Shown in pieces: positions 1 to 6,479 of a DNA stretch of 12,520 nucleotides (position 1 is its first letter; each line of letters starts with the position of its first letter). The position numbers and the translations under genes are program-made. A model generated the notes under the pieces. The model worked only from the letters and a program-made list of their open reading frames with translations, was not told where the DNA came from and ran no database searches. Source of the DNA: Sulfurimonadaceae bacterium (GTDB lineage Bacteria > Campylobacterota > Campylobacteria > Campylobacterales > Sulfurimonadaceae); assembly GCA_026193155.1 (NCBI GenBank), contig JAPHSI010000089.1, positions 1 to 12,520 on the forward strand, given 5' to 3'.

Positions 1-1
1 T

Positions 2-490
2 ATCACTTATCATCCTTTTCCTGATGGCTTTTGGAATATGGCAATTGGTATGAGTGTTCTAAATATCGGTTCAATCGATATGGATAAGCAGTATGGTGGA
101 CAACCTATGACTGTAAATGTAGGAGCTTCTATATCTCCTGAAGTTAAGTGGATTAGTCACTTTACTCTTGGAGTAGATTATGTAGATTTACTAGAAGAAA
201 ATAAACTTCGTATGTATGATATATCTGGCGATACGGTTGAATATAAAGATTATGATGAAGGTGATTTTGGAAAAAGGTTACGTCTTGGTGTAAGCTTAGG
301 TCTTATTGATACAACTTTCCTTACTACAACATTAAATGCAGGACTATATCAAGGTGCTTATACGGCAGGGATTGATTTCCAACTTGCAATAATAAAACTT
401 AACGTTGCTACATACGAAGAACAGTTAGGTACAGGTGATATTGATATTACAGACAGAAGATATATGGGGCAATTAGCTATATCTTGGTAA
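2..490 (+). CDS. C-terminal part of an outer-membrane beta-barrel protein, TraF/PorV-like (5' end outside window)
   Basis: The reading frame is open from base 2, so the 162 visible residues are the end of a longer gene. The ATG at 38 is probably internal, because protein-like sequence (Tyr-His-Pro-Phe-Pro-Asp-Gly-Phe-Trp) precedes it. The protein alternates short amphipathic strands rich in Gly, Tyr and Leu with polar turns, and it ends in a strand closing on Trp, as outer-membrane barrels usually do. The last part (GLYQGAYTAGIDF, then ATYEEQLG and DRRYMGQLAISW) resembles the end of the TraF-type barrel family often labelled conjugal transfer protein TraF. In free-living proteobacteria that label does not imply conjugation. 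Nothing nearby suggests a conjugative system. The barrel nature is fairly secure; the family name is recalled from the C-terminal pattern and is tentative. Confidence 0.62.
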   Translation: MTYHPFPDGFWNMAIGMSVLNIGSIDMDKQYGGQPMTVNVGASISPEVKWISHFTLGVDYVDLLEENKLRMYDISGDTVEYKDYDEGDFGKRLRLGVSLGLIDTTFLTTTLNAGLYQGAYTAGIDFQLAIIKLNVATYEEQLGTGDIDITDRRYMGQLAISW

Positions 491-492
491 AA

Positions 493-540
493 ATAAATAT
501 GGGTTATGATTAATATAATCCATATTTATAATAATTGTTT
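493..540 (+). terminator. Hairpin terminator after the barrel gene
   Basis: A perfect 10-bp inverted repeat has arms at 493-502 and 520-529. The 17-nt interval can extend the stem further with A-U and G-U pairs. A T-rich run (ATTGTTTTATATTTATTT) follows. It starts three bases after the stop codon of the barrel gene and precedes the ccoG promoter. The stem is AT-rich, so its strength is uncertain. Confidence 0.55.
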
Positions 541-554
541 TATATTTATTTAGT

Positions 555-560
555 TATAAT
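555..560 (+). promoter_or_regulatory. -10 box (TATAAT) for ccoG
   Basis: A perfect TATAAT lies 29 bases before the ccoG start and would give a leader of about 20-25 nt. AGGGA at 579-583 sits six bases before the ATG as ribosome binding site. No good -35 hexamer is seen, which is usual for sigma-70 promoters in this phylum. Confidence 0.55.
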
Positions 561-589
561 TCTGACAATATTCAATATAGGGAATAACT

Positions 590-2023
590 ATGGAAAATCA
601 GAATATAGAAAAAACCTCTCCTTGGAGAATTAAAAGATACTACTTTTATATATTTATTACAATAGTAGCTTTAGTTCTTCCATGGATTAAAGTTAATGGT
701 AATCATTTCTTTCTGCTTAGTTTTGATAAACTAAAACTTCATCTCGCTTTTGTACAATTTGATATGCAAGAGCTTTATCTCATGCCGTTTATTTTAATGC
801 TACTTTTTTTAGGAATCTTTGGTATGACAGTAATGGGTGGTCGTGTTTTTTGTGGATGGGCATGTCCACAGACCATTTTTCGTGTAATTTACCGTGATTT
901 GATTGAAACTAAACTTCTTGGGCTTAGAAAACGTATTAAAAACAAGCAAAAAGAACCTGATATGTCAAAGCCTGAAAATAAGGTTAAAAAAGTCATTGCT
1001 ATACTTATTTGGACCTTTTTAACATTTGTAGCGGCAGCTGACTTTATGTGGTACTTTGTTCCACCTGAAGATTTTATATCTTATATGGCGAATCCGTCTG
1101 AACATATGGTTCTAGTTGGTAGTATTGTAATAATAATGGCTTTTTTAGTATATGACATCGTTAGACTTAAAGAAGATTTTTGTGTATATGTATGTCCATA
1201 CAGTCGTGTTCAATCAGTATTATATGATGATCATACTGTTATGGCTATATATGATCCGCATCGCGGAGGGGATATATATGATGAGCATCACAACAGACTT
1301 CCGTCTTCAACACAAAAAGAGATTCAGGAACGTCAAGAGTATGCTGAATGTACAGCATGTGAGAGCTGTGTTACCGTGTGTCCAACACATATAGATATCC
1401 GTAAAGGTCTTCAGCTTGAATGTATAAACTGTTTAGAGTGTGTGGATGCATGTACAACTGTTATGGGTAAACTAGGTAAAGAGTCATTAGTTAGATGGTC
1501 GAGTGATTATGAAGTAATTGATCAAAAAGGAAAAACAAAGCTTTTCCGTACAAAAATTATTGCATATATTGTTTTACTTGTCGGTGTCATGATTGCTCTT
1601 GGTATTATGAGTACGAAAAAAGAACATATGTTATTAAACGTAAATAAAGAAAACCGTCTTTATTCTATTAAAAAAATAGATGATAAATATAGAGTGGATA
1701 ATGCGTATGAATTTTTACTACAAAATACACAGTCGCAAAAAATGAAGTTTTATTTTGAAATCATACCTCCAAAAGGGATGGAAGATAAAATAGTTATTAG
1801 CAAACCTAGTAAACCGTTTACAGTAGTTCCAGGTGTTAAAAAGAAAAAAATTGTTGTTTTAAGAACGACTGAAAAACTTGTAGACAATAATAGAGCCGAT
1901 ACAGTAATCCCAATTACTATTAGAGCTTATGCACTTGGTCACGATAAAGCGGACAGTTCACCTAAAATAGAAGTATTCAGAAACTCTACATTTACCTATC
2001 CTAGAAGTGACTTATTAAAATAA
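590..2023 (+). CDS. ccoG: Cytochrome c oxidase accessory protein CcoG (FixG/RdxA family), polyferredoxin
   Basis: CcoG is an inner-membrane iron-sulfur protein that acts in copper handling and maturation of cbb3-type cytochrome c oxidase. The 477 residues match the family length. Hydrophobic segments lie near residues 18-36, 62-83, 137-157, 172-192 and 322-340. Characteristic Cys pairs occur at C88/C92 (FCGWACPQ) and C198/C202 (FCVYVCPYSR). The 2x[4Fe-4S] ferredoxin part has C254, C257, C260, C264 and C278, C281, C284, C288. The region after about 350 is the periplasmic immunoglobulin-like FixG C-terminal domain. The start is supported by AGGGA six bases upstream. No ccoN/O/P/Q or ccoS/I gene is in the window, so the gene appears to be separate from its oxidase operon. 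The ORF at 1152-1394 inside it is an out-of-frame shadow. Confidence 0.95.
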   Translation: MENQNIEKTSPWRIKRYYFYIFITIVALVLPWIKVNGNHFFLLSFDKLKLHLAFVQFDMQELYLMPFILMLLFLGIFGMTVMGGRVFCGWACPQTIFRVIYRDLIETKLLGLRKRIKNKQKEPDMSKPENKVKKVIAILIWTFLTFVAAADFMWYFVPPEDFISYMANPSEHMVLVGSIVIIMAFLVYDIVRLKEDFCVYVCPYSRVQSVLYDDHTVMAIYDPHRGGDIYDEHHNRLPSSTQKEIQERQEYAECTACESCVTVCPTHIDIRKGLQLECINCLECVDACTTVMGKLGKESLVRWSSDYEVIDQKGKTKLFRTKIIAYIVLLVGVMIALGIMSTKKEHMLLNVNKENRLYSIKKIDDKYRVDNAYEFLLQNTQSQKMKFYFEIIPPKGMEDKIVISKPSKPFTVVPGVKKKKIVVLRTTEKLVDNNRADTVIPITIRAYALGHDKADSSPKIEVFRNSTFTYPRSDLLK

Positions 2024-2047
2024 TTCACACCCCTATTTATAAGCAGA

Positions 2048-2075
2048 ATTAATCCAAGGTAAACCTTGGGTTAAT
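2048..2075 (+). terminator. 12-bp hairpin between ccoG and the YeiH-type gene
   Basis: Arms at 2048-2059 and 2064-2075 pair over 12 positions (one G-U in RNA) around a TAAA tetraloop, with a CCAAGG/CCTTGG core. It is the strongest stem in this gap and lies 25 bases after the ccoG stop. No T-run follows it on the plus strand, so it may be a weak terminator, an mRNA-end stabiliser or part of the downstream promoter region, whose TATAAT starts 13 bases later. Confidence 0.5.
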
Positions 2076-2087
2076 GTAAACTTATTG

Positions 2088-2093
2088 TATAAT
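2088..2093 (+). promoter_or_regulatory. -10 box (TATAAT) for the YeiH-type transporter gene
   Basis: A perfect TATAAT 29 bases before the ATG at 2122. AGGGA at 2112-2116 provides the ribosome binding site. TTGGGT at 2066-2071 could act as a poor -35 at 16-bp spacing, but it lies in the right arm of the preceding hairpin. Confidence 0.5.
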
Positions 2094-2121
2094 TCGAAAT
2101 AAAACTTATATAGGGAAAAGA

Positions 2122-3186
2122 ATGGCATTTTCAAAAGAAAACAGAAAAGGCACGCTCTCTGGAATCATATTTGTTGCTATTTTCGCAGCAGCAGCAACTA
2201 TGATTGCAGACATTTCAGCAGTAAAATCATTAGGTATTTCTCCACTTGTTATAGGTATTGTTATGGGTATTTTTTATGCAAATACACTGCATAATAACGT
2301 ACCGAGTGAGTGGGGAACAGGTATAACATTTTCAGGTAAAAAAATACTTCGTTTTGCCATAGTGTTTTACGGGTTTCGTATAACATTTCAGCAGATTGCA
2401 GATGTAGGTATGAGCGGATTTATGGTTTCACTTATCATGCTTAGTACGACATTTATTTTAGGCTCATATTTGGGGTATAAAATATTTAAGATGGAAAAAG
2501 ACACTGCAATGCTAACGGCAAGCGGTGCATCTGTTTGTGGTGCAGCTGCTGTTTTAGCAACTGAACCCGTTTTAAAAGCTGAAGGGCATAAAACTGCAAT
2601 AGCTGTTTCTATGGTTGTTCTCTTTGGTACTATCTCAATGTTTTTATATCCTGTTTTATATGCATCTATCATTGAACCTGCAACTGGCTTTTTACATATG
2701 TCGCCTCAAGAGTTTGGTATTTACGTAGGTGGAACAATCCATGAAGTTGCTCAAGTTGTTGCAGTTCCTGCATCTGTTGTAGGTGCTCCTGCAGAGATGG
2801 CAAATTCAGCAGTTATTGTTAAGATGACGAGAGTAATTATGATTGCTCCTATGCTTATTGCTCTTGGTATTTACTTATCAATGCAGGCTAAAAAAACTGG
2901 TGGTACTACAGGTGCAGTAAAACTTGTGATTCCATGGTTTGCCGTTTATTTTATTGGTATGGCAGGATTTAACTCACTGCAGCTTGTACCTCAAAATATA
3001 GTAGATGTAATAAACGAAATAGACACATTTCTTTTAACAATGGCTATGACCGCACTTGGTATGGGAACTATCTTTTCTAAGTTTAAAGGTTTAGGTTTAG
3101 CACCATTATATACAGCTGGAGCTATGTTTATTTGGTTAGTAATCGGTGGATTTATTGTAACAAAATTAGTTGTTGCACTTTTTTAG
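2122..3186 (+). CDS. YeiH/UPF0324 family multi-pass membrane protein, putative sulfate exporter
   Basis: This 354-aa, very hydrophobic protein has roughly nine or ten membrane segments (for example about 13-33, 41-54, 98-120, 159-183, 240-255, 266-284, 300-317, 327-350). Family-type signatures include GASVCGAAAV near 135-144 and GGTIHEVAQVVA near 203-214, typical of the YeiH group (Cons_hypoth698). Length and N-terminus are normal, with AGGGA six bases before the ATG. Database entries often call the family 'putative sulfate exporter', but direct transport evidence is thin as far as I know. In a sulfur-oxidising organism that forms sulfate, sulfate or sulfite export would make sense; this is inference from context. 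It is transcribed alone and runs convergently into the cNMP-domain unit. Confidence 0.85.
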   Translation: MAFSKENRKGTLSGIIFVAIFAAAATMIADISAVKSLGISPLVIGIVMGIFYANTLHNNVPSEWGTGITFSGKKILRFAIVFYGFRITFQQIADVGMSGFMVSLIMLSTTFILGSYLGYKIFKMEKDTAMLTASGASVCGAAAVLATEPVLKAEGHKTAIAVSMVVLFGTISMFLYPVLYASIIEPATGFLHMSPQEFGIYVGGTIHEVAQVVAVPASVVGAPAEMANSAVIVKMTRVIMIAPMLIALGIYLSMQAKKTGGTTGAVKLVIPWFAVYFIGMAGFNSLQLVPQNIVDVINEIDTFLLTMAMTALGMGTIFSKFKGLGLAPLYTAGAMFIWLVIGGFIVTKLVVALF

Positions 3187-3194
3187 CAATTTAA

Positions 3195-3230
3195 GGAGCC
3201 CATATTTTTAATATGGAGCCCGTAAAATTG
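3195..3230. terminator. Bidirectional hairpin between convergent genes
   Basis: CCATATT (3200-3206), a TTT loop and AATATGG (3210-3216) form a 7-bp perfect stem. The repeated GGAGCCC (3195-3201 and 3215-3221) overlaps its ends. It sits between the stops of the YeiH-type gene (plus) and the cNMP-domain gene (minus), so it could serve both. No clean T-run follows in either direction, so the call is moderate. Confidence 0.4.
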
Positions 3231-3252
3231 TATTAAATTACTAACTTTATGC

Positions 3253-3768
3253 TTATTTTTTAGTAGCTACTTGTTTATTTAAATCATCAAGCTTTTTGTT
3301 GATTTCAGCTGCTAGATTTTTGTATAAAATAGCTAAGGCTTTAGCTGAAAAATCTAGGTTCTCTTGGTCTATTTTAAATGCAAGTAAAGTAGCAGTTTTA
3401 CTTGCACATAAAACTGTTGCATTTCTTTTGTATCCAAAAATAGCACCACTTTCTCCAAACGAACTTCCAGGATGTAGTTCACCTATTTTAAATTTATTAT
3501 GAAAAACTTGGCACTCTCCATCTATTAGAAAATATATAATTTCGCTTTGTGAATCTTGGTCTACAATATGGTCTTTAAAGTTATATCTCATAAATTGAAG
3601 GTCGTAAACAATTGATTTTAGCTCATTTGGTTCAATATCTTTAAAAATTTTAATTTTATCTTGAACACTCAAAAGCTTGTGCATCGTTTCCGAATCGTTA
3701 TTAGATTCTTCATCGTTAATTTTTAAAAATTCTTCTATATCCTCAACTGTATATTCTAAATCTATCAT
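3253..3768 (-). CDS. Stand-alone cyclic-nucleotide-binding-type domain protein (Crp-like sensor fold, no HTH)
   Basis: A 171-aa protein whose residues about 33-135 follow the Crp/cNMP-binding beta-roll: LLSVQDKIKIFKDI, then IYFLIDGECQVF with the expected Gly turn, then the cassette-like stretch GSSFGESGAIFG with F104, G105, E106 and R115-N-A-T. The GE and R of the phosphate-binding cassette are present, so a cyclic nucleotide or similar anionic ligand is possible. The C-terminal part (about 143-168) is one helix ending in lysines, with no helix-turn-helix, so it is not a classical Crp/Fnr regulator. It follows the 235-aa gene with a 4-base ATGA overlap (start ATG 3768-3766, upstream stop TGA 3767-3765), which implies translational coupling and a shared role. 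The domain call is good; function and ligand are unknown. Confidence 0.8.
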   Translation of the reverse strand: MIDLEYTVEDIEEFLKINDEESNNDSETMHKLLSVQDKIKIFKDIEPNELKSIVYDLQFMRYNFKDHIVDQDSQSEIIYFLIDGECQVFHNKFKIGELHPGSSFGESGAIFGYKRNATVLCASKTATLLAFKIDQENLDFSAKALAILYKNLAAEINKKLDDLNKQVATKK

Positions 3769-4472
3769 TTATATACCTTTAAACATTTTTCTAAATATTT
3801 GTACTCATCTGTATATGGACGCATCATAGACATTATAAATTTTAGATAACCTTTGGAAGAAAACTCACCTTTCATCTTTCTAATCTTCATATGTCTAACT
3901 ATACTCTCAGATTCTGATGCACTTTTCCAAATCAATCTGTCAAAATAAAACATTTTTGTATTTATACAGAATTTAAAATCATTGTAGATAGTCTTTTTAT
4001 TTTCAAAAAAAATATCTTCAAATATAGGATAATAAATCTCTTTGAGTTTTATAAGATTTTGTTTCATATGTTTGATTTTTACAAAATCATCAGCAGTTTT
4101 ATCTACATCATTTTGAATATCTAAGATTATTTTCGCATAATCTTGTAAAACTGAAGAAGTTGGCACAAAATGAGATTTGAATACATCATCAATATTAGAT
4201 GTTTTTTTTAAAAAATCATCATAAATTTGTAGAGTGTCTTTTATATCATTATTAAGTTTAGTAATAATCTGCGAAACAAAATTTGTATCTAAAATTTTAA
4301 ACTTAGATAAAATATCACACAGATATGGATATAAAAAAGTATGATCAATTGTGGGTGCAAATAAACGGTTGTCCTCAACAAAATCCAAATTAACTTCTAA
4401 TATATTCAGTTCTTGTTCAAAAAATTCGTCAATAAAATCATACACTTCATCTTCAATTGTTTTATTATCCAT
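3765..4472 (-). CDS. Unknown 235-aa helical protein, partner of the cNMP-domain protein
   Basis: I do not recognise a family. The protein is predicted soluble: no signal peptide or membrane segment. It has many long charged helices, an acidic N-terminus (residues 1-30) and a basic C-terminal third containing a KIRKMKGEFSSKGYLKF stretch. It overlaps the following cNMP-domain gene by four bases, so the two are almost surely co-translated. The start has no Shine-Dalgarno sequence, but a perfect TATAAT lies six bases before the ATG, which points to a leaderless message. The next in-frame Met is far inside the protein. The open frame, coupling and promoter support a real gene; its job cannot be inferred beyond association with a sensor-type domain. 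Confidence 0.75.
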   Translation of the reverse strand: MDNKTIEDEVYDFIDEFFEQELNILEVNLDFVEDNRLFAPTIDHTFLYPYLCDILSKFKILDTNFVSQIITKLNNDIKDTLQIYDDFLKKTSNIDDVFKSHFVPTSSVLQDYAKIILDIQNDVDKTADDFVKIKHMKQNLIKLKEIYYPIFEDIFFENKKTIYNDFKFCINTKMFYFDRLIWKSASESESIVRHMKIRKMKGEFSSKGYLKFIMSMMRPYTDEYKYLEKCLKVYK

Positions 4473-4478
4473 ACGGAG

Positions 4479-4484
4479 ATTATA
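4479..4484 (-). promoter_or_regulatory. -10 box (TATAAT) directly before the 235-aa gene; predicted leaderless transcript
   Basis: On the minus strand TATAAT (4484-4479) is followed by CTCCGT and then the ATG at 4472-4470. Initiation 6-8 bases after the box would fall at or next to the A of the start codon. No purine-rich ribosome binding site is present. TGA directly upstream gives a weak extended context. Confidence 0.45.
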
Positions 4485-4519
4485 TCACTAATTTAATAAA
4501 ACTCTATAAAATAAAACTA

Positions 4520-4525
4520 TATAAT
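4520..4525 (+). promoter_or_regulatory. -10 box (TATAAT) for the 4557-8232 operon
   Basis: TATAAT lies 31 bases before the ATG at 4557, and AGGA (4544-4547) lies nine bases before it. It is divergent from the minus-strand promoter at 4479-4484, so the two operons share an intergenic region of only 84 bases. Confidence 0.5.
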
Positions 4526-4556
4526 CAAAGTAGAAAACTACATAGGAATCAAAAAG

Positions 4557-5024
4557 ATGTCATATATGCCAAATACTTTAAACTCTTTTTGGCTTTGGAA
4601 AGAGGTTTCAAAAAAACTGGGTGTGAGCAATCCAGCATATAAGTATTGGAAAAATACACCTAACATAAAACTTAATAATAAGTATGTGTTTGTAAAAAAA
4701 GAGACTCTTCCCAAAAAACATGAATATGTAGAGACAATTCTAACTGACCTAACAGGACATCTTCCTATTAAATTTGCATCTGATCAGCTACATGTAAATG
4801 AGCATATATTCTCTTATGAAAAAATGAAGCTTCATCGAGAATTCGAGTATAAATTTGTTGAAGATGTAAAGTTCGTAAATATTAAAAAATTTTTTAGAGA
4901 AAATGGAATATATATTCCAAAAAACTCTATTGTTCAATTGGGTAAATTAAAAGATTTGGATTTAGCCGCATCAAGTGCATTTTACAGACTAAAAGATGAC
5001 TATGGGGTAGTGATTTACGAATGA
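4557..5024 (+). CDS. Unknown 155-aa protein, first gene of the rnhA-rnc-aroC operon
   Basis: I do not recognise a family. The N-terminal part (about residues 10-35: FWLWKEVSKKLGVSNPAYKYW) has the look of a helix-turn-helix or MerR/excisionase-like wing. A second similar basic stretch lies near 107-125 (VNIKKFFRENGIYIPKNSI). Overall it is basic, Lys- and Tyr-rich, with no signal or membrane segment. The start has AGGA nine bases upstream. Its stop overlaps the start of the TPR gene (ATGA at 5021-5024), so it is coupled to that gene. The start at 4557 is preferred over the overlapping frame at 4457-4642, which lacks a ribosome binding site and ends early. DNA binding is only a guess from the pattern. 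Confidence 0.72.
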   Translation: MSYMPNTLNSFWLWKEVSKKLGVSNPAYKYWKNTPNIKLNNKYVFVKKETLPKKHEYVETILTDLTGHLPIKFASDQLHVNEHIFSYEKMKLHREFEYKFVEDVKFVNIKKFFRENGIYIPKNSIVQLGKLKDLDLAASSAFYRLKDDYGVVIYE

Positions 5025-6067
5025 ATAGTTTTTTTATAGAGTTTCGTGATCCACTTTTTGGAATAATTGTTTTTTTTGTAATTGTATTTTTAATAACAAT
5101 ATCATCATATTGGTGGGCTAAATATAAAAATAAAGAGCATACGAAGTCATTAGATAATTTTTTAAATGATTTTAAAACTATTCCGTCTTCCAAAGATATT
5201 GAATTGTTAGTTTCAAAAGGTGAAATGAGTGAGAAATCTTGGCTACTCTTAGCAGCGTTATATTCCAAAAACGGCGATTATGAAAAAAGTATTGAAATAT
5301 ATTCTGAGCTATTAAAAGTTACATCCAAATCAAACGTAAGAGAAATTATGTTCTTATTGGGTAGGACTTATTTTAAAGCAGGTTTTTTAGAACGTTCAAA
5401 AAAGATTTTTCTAACAATACTAAAAAATAATCCACGTTCGCCTAATGTATTGCACAATTTATTACTTGTATATGAATACATGAAAGATTATGACAGTGCT
5501 TTAGAAATATTGGAGCCTTTGGATGAACTTAAAAGTGATATTGAACTAGATGCACAATATTTAAAATCAGTGAAAATTATCCACTCAACTAAAATGAGTA
5601 ATGAGGAAAAATCTAAAGAGCTTATTGAAATAAATAAGATAAACGGAAACCTTACCTATATGATTTTTGAGTATCTATTTAGAAATAATCCACAATTAGC
5701 ATGGAGTAATCTAGATAGTTCAAAGAGTGAAATCCTTACTGATATATTTTGGAACCTGCAAAGAAAAGATTTGGATTTTGATATAATTTCAAACAACGGA
5801 TATCTACGTGAGCTTTATAGTGCAAGAGGAGATATCTCAGATGTAACAAAAAGTAGTGTATTTGAGTTTGATATACTTATTAACTTAGATAAAAAAAGCA
5901 ATGCTACACTAAGCTTTGAATATATTTGTGATAACTGTAAACATATCTTCCCTTTTGCATTTAATAGATGTTCAAATTGTCATTCTATAGATACTTTAAA
6001 TATTGAAATATCTTTGGTAAAAGATTTTAATAGGGATTTTGGTGAAGAAAATAATTCTTTTCAGTGA
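5021..6067 (+). CDS. Membrane-anchored TPR protein with C-terminal zinc-knuckle, LapB/YciM-like
   Basis: The 348-aa layout is one N-terminal membrane helix (about 11-32, then Trp-Trp and basic residues), tetratricopeptide repeats (about 73-104, 107-140 and 141-170), a more divergent helical middle, and a four-Cys knuckle C303-x2-C306 and C317-x2-C320 near the end. E. coli LapB (YciM) has the same order of parts and similar length: a membrane helix, TPRs in the cytoplasm and a rubredoxin-type metal site. LapB controls LpxC turnover through FtsH and thereby lipopolysaccharide amount. The likeness here is architectural; I cannot show orthology. The gene lacks a good ribosome binding site and overlaps its upstream neighbour by ATGA, so translation is probably coupled. 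Its 3' end overlaps rnhA by 26 bases. Confidence 0.8.
   Translation: MNSFFIEFRDPLFGIIVFFVIVFLITISSYWWAKYKNKEHTKSLDNFLNDFKTIPSSKDIELLVSKGEMSEKSWLLLAALYSKNGDYEKSIEIYSELLKVTSKSNVREIMFLLGRTYFKAGFLERSKKIFLTILKNNPRSPNVLHNLLLVYEYMKDYDSALEILEPLDELKSDIELDAQYLKSVKIIHSTKMSNEEKSKELIEINKINGNLTYMIFEYLFRNNPQLAWSNLDSSKSEILTDIFWNLQRKDLDFDIISNNGYLRELYSARGDISDVTKSSVFEFDILINLDKKSNATLSFEYICDNCKHIFPFAFNRCSNCHSIDTLNIEISLVKDFNRDFGEENNSFQ
6032..6036 (+). promoter_or_regulatory. Ribosome binding site choosing the GTG start of rnhA
   Basis: AGGGA lies inside the 3' end of the TPR gene, five bases before GTG 6042 but only two before TTG 6039. Normal spacing and the usual Met-Lys-Lys beginning favour GTG at 6042. Confidence 0.55.
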
Positions 6068-6479
6068 TGGAAGTGCACTAGGTAATCCGGGTCCCGGTGG
6101 ATATGGTGTAGTACTGAGATATGGAAATAAGGAGAGAGAACTCTCCGGCGGTGAAGCCCATACGACAAACAATAGAATGGAACTTTTAGGAGCCATAGAA
6201 GGTTTACGTGCTTTAAAAGAGCCGTGCGAAGTTGAGATTATATCTGACTCATCATATGTTGTAAAAGGCATAAATGAATGGCTTTCCGGTTGGATTAAAA
6301 AAGATTTTAAAAAAGTCAAAAATATTGATTTGTGGAAAGAGTATATTGAGGTTTCAAAATCTCATAAAGTGAATGCTATTTGGGTACGTGGACATAATGG
6401 TCATGATGAAAATGAACGTTGTGATAAATTAGCACGTGATGAGGCTCAAAGGCAAAAAGAATTATTGGAGAAGAGTTAA
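6042..6479 (+). CDS. rnhA: Ribonuclease HI
   Basis: RNase HI cuts the RNA strand of RNA-DNA hybrids (primers, R-loops) in the cytoplasm. With the GTG start the protein has 145 residues, slightly shorter than the 155 of E. coli. All catalytic positions are present: D9 (FSDGSALGNPGPGG), E47 (TTNNRMELLGA), D69 (IISDSSYV) and D128 in the HNGHDENERCDKLA motif, with the conserved His at 118. A TTG at 6039 would add one residue but has poor spacing. The gene starts inside the TPR gene (26-base overlap), and its TAA shares a base with the rnc ATG, so it sits in a tightly coupled operon. Confidence 0.96.
   Translation: MKKIILFSDGSALGNPGPGGYGVVLRYGNKERELSGGEAHTTNNRMELLGAIEGLRALKEPCEVEIISDSSYVVKGINEWLSGWIKKDFKKVKNIDLWKEYIEVSKSHKVNAIWVRGHNGHDENERCDKLARDEAQRQKELLEKS

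Noticed and set aside
2..490. Conjugation-related function from the TraF-like label of the barrel
   Set aside because: No other conjugation gene in the window; the family name alone does not imply transfer.
1152..1394. ORF of 80 codons on the plus strand inside ccoG
   Set aside because: Another frame of the ferredoxin part of a firmly identified gene; no ribosome binding site.
2388..2672. 94-codon minus-strand ORF inside the YeiH-type gene
   Set aside because: Antisense shadow of a clear membrane-protein gene.
3195..3221. Direct repeat GGAGCCC twice, considered as an attachment site or IS footprint
   Set aside because: Only seven bases; it flanks a terminator hairpin between convergent genes, and no mobility gene is near.
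3296..3502. 68-codon plus-strand ORF opposite the cNMP-domain gene
   Set aside because: Antisense shadow; the minus-strand protein has a recognisable domain.
4457..4642. 61-codon plus-strand ORF across the divergent intergenic region
   Set aside because: Overlaps the start of the 155-aa gene in another frame, has no ribosome binding site, and contains the promoter for that gene.
4927..5268. 113-codon minus-strand ORF
   Set aside because: Antisense to two coupled genes; no promoter or ribosome binding site and no protein-like motifs.
5996..6319. 107-codon minus-strand ORF over rnhA
   Set aside because: Antisense shadow of a gene with all catalytic residues.
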